In this document: positions 43,285 through 48,333 of the stretch, piece by piece
Numbering within the stretch: position 1 is the stretch's first letter
Layout: each line of letters opens with the position of its first letter
Source: Mycobacterium palustre
GTDB lineage: Bacteria; Actinomycetota; Actinomycetes; Mycobacteriales; Mycobacteriaceae
Length of the DNA: 48,333 nt
NCBI RefSeq assembly: GCF_002101785.1
Contig: NZ_LQPJ01000157.1
Span: 1-48,333, forward strand
Direction: 5' to 3'
Position numbers and translations under genes: made by a program
The notes under the pieces: model-generated
Seen by the model: only the letters and a program-made list of their open reading frames with translations
Told to the model about the DNA's origin: nothing
Database searches by the model: none

Positions 43285-44580
43285 ATGCCTGACTTCACAC
43301 TCCGCTTGTCTGTACCCGCGGAGCCTAAGCCGGCCGAGCTGAGGGAGAACTTCTACTGGACGGCAGACGGGCCATCATCATTCGAGGGGCCGTACGGGCC
43401 TCGGTTGGGCAAGCTAGGACCAGTTCGCACAGAGAACACCGACTTCGTGAGGTTGGCACTGCTTGTGTTTGCGGCCGACCGAACAACGCCGCGGTCGGGC
43501 GGCGGGTCAAATTGGTCACAGCGAGGATTTCGGCTGCGGGTTCCTGTTGGAAATCCGGAGCAGTGGCTCGCTGCCAGGGCCGAGCTCGAACACCTGCTCA
43601 ATTTTCTGACGGGCGATGCATGGACGTTGGACTTCTATCGCGCTCGTCCACCGAAGGAGCCCGTGGCTAAGCAGCTGCCATTGGTCGCTCCGAAGCGGGT
43701 TGTCCTCCTGAGCGGTGGTGCAGACTCTGCCGTTGGTGCGTTGCTCTCGCGTTCGCAACTGGCCGCCGACGAAGGACACCTCTTGTTATCGCATGTCGGC
43801 GCGAAGAACCTGGCGCCAATCCAACGTGAGGTGGCCACGATAGCCGAGAAGTTGATACCGGGCCTGTCGCAAGCGCACTTGCAGATTGGTTTGCGCCGCA
43901 GCAGCAAACAGATCGACGGCTCCTCGTTTACCAACGAGCCTTCCAGCCGGTCGCGGTCGCTACTGTTTCTTAGCCTAGGTCTGGCGGCAGCATCTATCGA
44001 CAGAGTGCCGCTGTGGATCCCTGAGAATGGCTTCGCATCGCTCAACCCCCCGCTCGATCCCAACCGACGCGGCAGCCTGTCGACCCGTACAACGCACCCC
44101 GCGTTTCTGGAGGGCCTGGCGCACGTCCTGGCTGGTGTTGGAGCCCACGGCGAGATTCACAACCCATTCACCGAGATGACGAAAGGTGAAATGTTTGCCA
44201 AGGCAGCCGAATTGGTAGGTAGCGACGAGGCGGCGGCGTACCTGAGCGCGACCCACTCGTGCGGCCTGACCGGCCAGCGAGCGTTTGGGGTGCCGGTAAC
44301 GAAACAGTGTGGCGTTTGTTTCGGGTGCGTCGTGCGACGAGCTTCATTCAAGGCCGCGGGGCTCCAAGACGCCACCGCCTACATCGATCTCGACACCAGC
44401 ACCAGGGTCAAGGGCTGGTTGACAAAGAACTCAGTCGAGCGCTCCATGCAAGGCTTCCTGCGACGCGGCGTGCGAACCCGTGACCTCGCGACCATGAGCC
44501 TGCCGCCGAGCTACCCGACTTCGGCCGCTGCTGAGTTGTGTCGGCGGGCATGTGCTGAGTTGGAGAACTACTTCACATGA
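43285..44580 (+). CDS. qatC: Qat anti-phage system protein QatC (QueC-like)
   Basis: QueC makes 7-cyano-7-deazaguanine in tRNA queuosine biosynthesis; QatC is its defence-specific relative. The 431-residue protein has an added N-terminal domain of about 130 residues, then the PP-loop SGGADS (143-148) and a C-terminal four-Cys zinc site (Cys326, 342, 345, 348; KQCGVCFGCVVRR), all intact. No other queuosine genes (queD, queE, queF, tgt) are adjacent, which argues against a tRNA-modification role. The ATG at 43285 is one base after qatB. Its stop overlaps qatD (ATGA). Confidence 0.93.
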   Translation: MPDFTLRLSVPAEPKPAELRENFYWTADGPSSFEGPYGPRLGKLGPVRTENTDFVRLALLVFAADRTTPRSGGGSNWSQRGFRLRVPVGNPEQWLAARAELEHLLNFLTGDAWTLDFYRARPPKEPVAKQLPLVAPKRVVLLSGGADSAVGALLSRSQLAADEGHLLLSHVGAKNLAPIQREVATIAEKLIPGLSQAHLQIGLRRSSKQIDGSSFTNEPSSRSRSLLFLSLGLAAASIDRVPLWIPENGFASLNPPLDPNRRGSLSTRTTHPAFLEGLAHVLAGVGAHGEIHNPFTEMTKGEMFAKAAELVGSDEAAAYLSATHSCGLTGQRAFGVPVTKQCGVCFGCVVRRASFKAAGLQDATAYIDLDTSTRVKGWLTKNSVERSMQGFLRRGVRTRDLATMSLPPSYPTSAAAELCRRACAELENYFT

Positions 44581-45341
44581 GGACGCTGCCGGCGCTGGAT
44601 CTCCACGCCCATATCGAACCCGCCATTGCGGCGCATGAACTCACCGCACTCGACGCCGCTGTGTTCGCGGTTACTCGGTCGCTAGACGAGGCAGAGGCGG
44701 CGCTGCGGCGCAACGACCCGACGACGGTTTGGGGTGTCGGATGCCACCCTGGCTTGGTTGTTGCGCAACGGGACTTCTCGGCCAAAAAGTTCGCAGGCCT
44801 CCTGGATGCCACCCCGTTCGCAGGAGAGGTAGGACTGGACGGGAAGTCACGGGTTGCGATGACGACGCAGGTTGCGACGTTTCGGTCGCTCCTTGAGATC
44901 CTGCGCGACAAGCCCCGTATAACCACCGTCCACAGCTACTCGGCGACAGGCAAGGTGCTAGATCTGATCGCCGAAGTCCGGCCGCTGGGCATCGTCTTGC
45001 ACTGGTGGCTGGGTTCGCCGATAGAGACGATTCGTGCGGTCGACCTCGGGTGCTACTTCTCGGTCAACGCGGCGATGCTGAAGCGCGACGATGTTCTCGG
45101 ATCGATCCCGCTCGATCGGCTGCTCACTGAGACTGACCACCCATTTGGAGATCGAAGATCCAACTCGGTACGTCGGCCAGGCGAGGTCGGTGAAGTCGAG
45201 ATGGCTCTGGCGACCATGCACGGTCTGTCGAAAGAGATGATTCGTATCCAGCTTTGGAGAAACTTGCGGACAGTGGTGTCCGAGCTCGAGGTCGGCGCGA
45301 TGCTGCCGAAGGAACTCCGAAGCCATCTGGCGGCGATCTGA
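44577..45341 (+). CDS. qatD: Qat anti-phage system protein QatD (TatD-like metal-dependent hydrolase)
   Basis: The 254-residue protein keeps the TatD metal ligands: HAH at 10-12, Glu84 (GEVGLDG), His119 (VHSYS), His142 (LHWW) and Asp187 (TETDHP). TatD proteins are DNases or phosphoesterases; in Qat the enzyme is part of the defence output or control. It is the last gene of the 10.1-kb hsd-qat operon. The ATG lies in the qatC stop, and 15 bases after its TGA the convergent HTH gene ends. No clear terminator is visible in this gap. Confidence 0.92.
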   Translation: MRTLPALDLHAHIEPAIAAHELTALDAAVFAVTRSLDEAEAALRRNDPTTVWGVGCHPGLVVAQRDFSAKKFAGLLDATPFAGEVGLDGKSRVAMTTQVATFRSLLEILRDKPRITTVHSYSATGKVLDLIAEVRPLGIVLHWWLGSPIETIRAVDLGCYFSVNAAMLKRDDVLGSIPLDRLLTETDHPFGDRRSNSVRRPGEVGEVEMALATMHGLSKEMIRIQLWRNLRTVVSELEVGAMLPKELRSHLAAI

Positions 45342-45356
45342 GCCACACTTTTGCAC

Positions 45357-45788
45357 CTAAGTTGGCCGACCATGCGTATCCCGCCGCGCAATCCCACGCG
45401 TGATGAGGTGCTTGCGGATCGTGGAGTGCTCGACACCGAAGCGGCGGCCGACTTGGACAAGTGAGACGCCCTGCTGATACATGGAGATTGCTTCGTCGAT
45501 CTGCGCGCTGGTGAGAACGCGCTGCCGTCGCTCAACCCCGTGGCGATCAAGTATCGCCCGGACCGTTCGACGGTGAACGTCGAACTCACGCGCAAGTTGC
45601 AGCATGTTGCTTCCGGTCTTGTACTTTGTAATCAGGTCGGCTTGCTCCGCATCGGTAAGACGCCGCTGCGTCTGGAACGCTTTGACTGGCTGAATTTGCC
45701 GATCATCCGGGTAAAGTTGGCCCGGGTCACACATGAGGAGCCGTAGCAGGGCTTGATTATTTTTTGAATTGTGTCCTGATAGTCCCAC
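45357..45788 (-). CDS. HTH DNA-binding protein; probable displaced C-terminus of the recombinase
   Basis: The 143-codon frame starts with a GTG at 45788 that lies exactly in the right att core; an in-frame TGA is only two codons upstream, in host DNA. The protein has two resolvase-type HTH units: ADLITKYKTGSNMLQLAREF with VHRRTVRAILDRHGV, and AISMYQQGVSLVQVGRRFGV with HSTIRKHLITRGI. Such tandem HTHs commonly form the C-terminal end of actinobacterial serine recombinases. No ribosome site precedes GTG 45788 or ATG 45734, so expression in the integrated state is doubtful. Confidence 0.75.
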   Translation of the reverse strand: MGLSGHNSKNNQALLRLLMCDPGQLYPDDRQIQPVKAFQTQRRLTDAEQADLITKYKTGSNMLQLAREFDVHRRTVRAILDRHGVERRQRVLTSAQIDEAISMYQQGVSLVQVGRRFGVEHSTIRKHLITRGIARRDTHGRPT

Positions 45789-45789
45789 C
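45780..45789. repeat. Right attachment repeat
   Basis: TAGTCCCACC, 8/10 identical to TAGCTCCACC at 30778-30787 in direct orientation. DNA on its right (GATCAAGTGAG and a terminator) would directly follow the tRNA after excision. Confidence 0.7.
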
Positions 45790-45823
45790 GATCAAGTGAG
45801 TCGCGTCATCGGCTACAGATCGC

Positions 45824-45844
45824 CCCGGCCATCGGCCGGGTTTT
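45824..45844 (+). terminator. Intrinsic terminator, probably originally of tRNA-Ala
   Basis: CCCGGCC (45824-45830) and GGCCGGG (45834-45840) form a perfect 7-bp stem with loop ATC, followed by TTTT. It lies 34 bases beyond the right att repeat, the expected position for the tRNA-Ala terminator before insertion. Confidence 0.75.
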
Positions 45845-45856
45845 CTGTTGGTTGCG

Positions 45857-46151
45857 TCAGTAGTCTTTGTCGGGGTCGAAGTGGTGGCTGATCACGCTGC
45901 CGACGTCGAGGACCGTGTTCGTGTGGTCACCCGGATTCGACTAATAACCGTCGTCGAGGCGACCGAGGGCGAAGCGTTGATTGGCTTGCTCAGGAATGAG
46001 GAACCACTGCGCCAGCGGCGCCCCCAATGGGCCGGACGGGTACGAGATATCGATGTTCATGGTTTTGCCGGAGTGTCGATTTTCGACGATGTGCCCCTCA
46101 GCCGGTGGAACGGCCACCGCAGGAGCCGCTTTAGCAGGCGGCGCGGGGCAG
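45857..46151 (-). pseudogene. Remnant of a ricin-type beta-trefoil (lectin-like) protein
   Basis: On the minus strand the sequence encodes APAVAVPPAEGHIVENRHSG and KTMNIDISYPSGPLGAPLAQ, then WFLIPEQANQRFALGRLDDGY, followed by TAG (45941-45943). In the same frame it continues SNPGDHTNTVLDVG and HFDPDKDY to TGA at 45857. The NRHSGK, QW and QRF elements are those of ricin B-type repeats. There is no start, and the Pro/Ala stretch upstream fades out. This is host sequence, outside the element. Confidence 0.45.
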
Positions 46152-46679
46152 CATCCTCGCGGATGTCGCGCACCAGATGCAAGAGTTCCGAAGCTCGCAA
46201 GCCACCGGATCCTGAACTCGCAGAGCTGATGTCGTCGTCACCGCGCAGCAAATAGTGGAATGCCTTGTGGCAGTTGTGATTTCGTCAACTAACATCAGAT
46301 CAAGGTCCTACGCTGGATCGGCCACGGCTGCCCGGACGGTCGATGGACGGCCTTCGCTTTCAAGACGAGCGCCAACGCCCTCGCCGCGCGGCGCCTAATT
46401 GACAGTGTCGAAACGCGGGGGCAAGTGGAGCGCAGCCATCTTGCCCGCCGGCGAGTACCCCTGTGACACGGCCGATGTCCGCGAGGTCGTTGGGTGAAGG
46501 AGCCGTGATATTCCGAGTTACAGGAATTCCGTCAGCGGCTGGGGTCTCGTCGTTCTGGCTTTTGGTGATCCGCGAAGAGTCAAGGTAACGATCCAGGCTC
46601 CGCGGGACGCAACGGATGTGAACGGTGATCGTCGCATCGATTCTGCCGGCCTGTCGGCGGTGGCTGCGACGACAGCGGG
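46152..46679. other. Region without a supported gene
   Basis: Protein-like scraps occur on the plus strand at about 46300-46465 (RWIGHGCPDGRWTAFAFKTS, ALAARRLIDSVETRGQVERS) with an upstream stop and no start, suggesting another gene remnant. No RNA or repeat is seen. Confidence 0.35.
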
Positions 46680-46979
46680 ATGGACGACGACCAGGACATT
46701 GACGACGAGCACCTTGAGTTGCCTGATGGCAGGAAGTTGCGGATCACCGGCAAGGCGCTGGAGTTCCTCGGTGACCACGACGAGTGCCCGTTTTGCATTG
46801 GCCGGGCCGCCGCACACCGTGGTGAGCCCGAGGACAGCAATCCGTACCCGGCAGTCGACGTGCCCGAGGGGTCGGTTGACTGGTACGAGACGGATTACGG
46901 CTTGTGGCTGGCGGGCCACGCCCTTGGCTCAACCGAGCCGGGAGGTCCGCTCTGGCATGAGCAGCCAAACCGCAGCTGA
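46680..46979 (+). CDS. Small acidic hypothetical protein with CPFC motif
   Basis: The 99-residue product starts MDDDQDIDDEHLELPDGRKL and contains ECPFCIGRAAAHRGEPED, a CxxC that might bind metal, then an acidic, aromatic C-terminal half (GSVDWYETDYGLWLAGHALG). The composition is that of a real soluble protein; the competing reading frame on the other strand is not. No family recognised and no neighbours to assist. Confidence 0.5.
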   Translation: MDDDQDIDDEHLELPDGRKLRITGKALEFLGDHDECPFCIGRAAAHRGEPEDSNPYPAVDVPEGSVDWYETDYGLWLAGHALGSTEPGGPLWHEQPNRS

Positions 46980-47066
46980 CGCGGCGGCGCTGAGCCGTGG
47001 GTGCGTTACCGATTTTTCGCGTTCACCCGATTCCGATGTTCCATTTTTTCACCAGAGGCAATATCG

Positions 47067-47417
47067 CTACCAGTAATGAGTACGGGAGGGCGGCGCGAGA
47101 TCATCGAAGGCCGATTGATCGCCATGACGCCAGCGGCTAAGTGCGGTGCGCAGGGCTATACGGTCACGGTGTCTATGGTTCCGGTTCTCCTGACGGTGTT
47201 GCGGACCGGCATGGCACATCCAGCAGGAGCAGACATTGGTGCCGGTGTAGCGGAAAACCCAGTGGCACGGTGTGGCCGGCGGCCACCGGTCCCATTTGGC
47301 CGGAGGTCGGCCGGGGAGGTCGCAGACGGCGTGATCAGATGCGTGCAAAGGTGCGGCAGCGAGATCGCCGCGGGCGAGTTGAACCCAGAGCGGACTATGA
47401 GCATCGGTGCGGGACAA
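47067..47417 (-). CDS. Possible small Cys/His-rich protein
   Basis: The C-terminal half (GTNVCSCWMCHAGPQHRQEN) resembles small proteins with a CSCWMC-type motif found on bacterial chromosomes and phages. The N-terminal half (MSRTDAHSPLWVQLARG) looks less convincing, and the true start may be internal. It could also be a fragment. No ribosome site identified. Confidence 0.3.
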   Translation of the reverse strand: MSRTDAHSPLWVQLARGDLAAAPLHASDHAVCDLPGRPPAKWDRWPPATPCHWVFRYTGTNVCSCWMCHAGPQHRQENRNHRHRDRIALRTALSRWRHGDQSAFDDLAPPSRTHYW

Positions 47418-47707
47418 AGGCAGAGCCTCCAGGGGACTTAACGCCCCTGCCCGCTACCCCCTGGATGAGGACGGACAGGGGCTGCGGTGTCTCCACCGAG
47501 TCCCGAGCTCTGCGATGTCCCAAGCTCACACGCCAAAGTTAGCAGGTGTGGCCGACACCGGAGCGGCTATGCAGGTCCGACGAAGTCGCGTCAGCTTTAT
47601 CACCCAGGCGAGCACCCGCCGCTCGGAAATGACCCACCGGCATGATCACAAAGACGCCATCCCCGCAGGTAGAAGCACTAAACGCGGGCCGGCGGTAGGG
47701 TCGATGC

Positions 47708-48052
47708 ATGGGTGGCGAGTTCGTCGAGATTCGGATAACCCCGCCCCGGGAATTCATCGAGCCGGTGCCAGAGGCCATCCGCCCGCGGCTGCTGGACTGG
47801 CAGGTAGATGCCAAGGGCAGGCACGTCGCCTCGCGCTACCGGATAACCCGGTACGAACAGGACGGCCAGCCGAGGTGGTGGTTGGACGGTACCGGCCAGC
47901 ACCCGTGTACGAGCGACGACGTCGAGTACCTGAAGGACGTGGCCGAGCACCACGCCGGCCGACTGTTGCGCAGGCAGCGGTGGCGGCCCAAGAGCATGTA
48001 CAACGGCGAGGAGCCGCCGCTGTGGCTGGGTGGTCAAGGCTGGTCCTCGTAA
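47708..48052 (+). CDS. Hypothetical protein
   Basis: The 114-residue product starts MGGEFVEIRITPPREFIEPV. It has a balanced soluble composition with a beta-rich middle (GRHVASRYRITRYEQDGQPR), a helical part (TSDDVEYLKDVAEHHAGRLL) and a C-terminus rich in Trp (LWLGGQGWSS). The codon pattern favours GC at third positions like host genes. No family recognised; the preceding 290 bases hold nothing I can support. Confidence 0.5.
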   Translation: MGGEFVEIRITPPREFIEPVPEAIRPRLLDWQVDAKGRHVASRYRITRYEQDGQPRWWLDGTGQHPCTSDDVEYLKDVAEHHAGRLLRRQRWRPKSMYNGEEPPLWLGGQGWSS

Positions 48053-48333
48053 GACTGCAGGCGTTGTCACCGTCGAAAACGTTGAGGGCGTGCGCGATCG
48101 GTGAGGCCGAGAGATGCCGGTTTGGCTTCGCGATTCGAAATGAACACGTAATTCATTCGTTTCGGTAACGGCGCGGCATATCTTGGTTCGACCGGACGCG
48201 GGTTACCGTGTCGCCGTGCAACATCGCTGCGGGCGTGGATCGCCACCGCCGGCTTCTGGCAATGTCAACTTGAAGTGGCCCCAGTGTGACGGCTAGTTTT
48301 GGCCCCCCCTTCGCGGTGCGTTGGGATTTTCTG

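Larger units (their letters stand above)
30784..45788. mobile_element. Integrated element (~15.0 kb) carrying type I R-M and Qat defence
   Basis: The element lies between the tRNA-Ala 3' end and a matching imperfect repeat at 45780-45789. It contains a large serine recombinase, XRE regulator, decayed accessory genes, and the hsdRMS-qatABCD operon. Its base composition is visibly less GC-rich than the flanking chromosome, with AT-rich regulatory regions. No capsid, portal, replication or conjugation genes are seen, so it resembles a genomic island or satellite rather than a full prophage. Removing it would place a terminator hairpin 34 bases after the tRNA, as expected of an undisturbed tRNA gene. 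Confidence 0.85.

Noticed and set aside
43285..44580. Queuosine biosynthesis gene queC for tRNA modification
   Set aside because: The extra N-terminal domain and the qatA-qatB-qatD context identify it as QatC; no other que genes are adjacent.

Overview
The window is high-GC actinobacterial DNA from a slow-growing Mycobacterium. Evidence: ftsE-ftsX-smpB, a tmRNA with the mycobacterial-type tag ADSHQRDYALAA, a PE_PGRS gene, DUF732 proteins, a 13E12/DUF222 HNH gene, an MbtK-like acyltransferase and the DUF190-crcB-crcB-pgmA block. From memory, this order follows the M. tuberculosis Rv3068c-Rv3104c segment in reverse orientation. A PE_PGRS gene argues against the M. avium complex, but I cannot name the species.

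Layout of the chromosomal part (1-30.78 kb): cell division and trans-translation (ftsE, ftsX, smpB); an EamA-type transporter; an AAA ATPase coupled to a TPR membrane protein; a mycothiol-dependent-type enzyme; a ferritin-like protein; tmRNA; a secreted Thr/Pro-rich protein and an MFS transporter; two exported cell-wall enzymes and a beta-lactamase-fold serine hydrolase; PE_PGRS; two DUF732 proteins; two tandem TetR paralogues; SelO; a hemerythrin-like protein; a CitE-like lyase; remnants of a DsbA-like and an LLM oxidoreductase; HNH, DUF488 and mbtK-like genes; three DUF190 domains plus two fluoride channels; and pgmA, ending at tRNA-Ala(GGC). Three genes here carry apparent frameshifts.

An integrated element of about 15.0 kb occupies roughly 30,784-45,788, between the 3' end of tRNA-Ala and an imperfect 10-bp repeat (8/10 identical, both ending CCACC). 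It carries a large serine recombinase with an XRE regulator at the left. Next comes a decayed module: broken ArdA antirestriction gene, gene fragment, small membrane protein with an amber codon, and a frameshifted nuclease-like gene. The main cargo is a 10.1-kb defence operon, hsdR-hsdM-hsdS-qatA-qatB-qatC-qatD, with every junction overlapping, abutting or 1 nt apart. It therefore joins a type I restriction-modification system to a Qat anti-phage system. A Fur-family-like 7-1-7 box lies just upstream of hsdR. hsdS has an in-frame TAG in its second specificity half.

The most unusual feature is the attachment site. Read on the minus strand, the recombinase frame is open right up to the att core at the tRNA. 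At the far end, the frame of a DNA-binding HTH protein opens exactly at the other copy of the core, in the same phase. Excision would therefore create a continuous 703-codon recombinase-HTH fusion, and integration splits that gene in two. This resembles the split-integrase logic of archaeal SSV viruses, but with a serine recombinase. Beyond the element (45.8-48.3 kb) lie a terminator that probably belonged to the tRNA, a decayed ricin-type lectin-like gene, and a few small uncertain genes.
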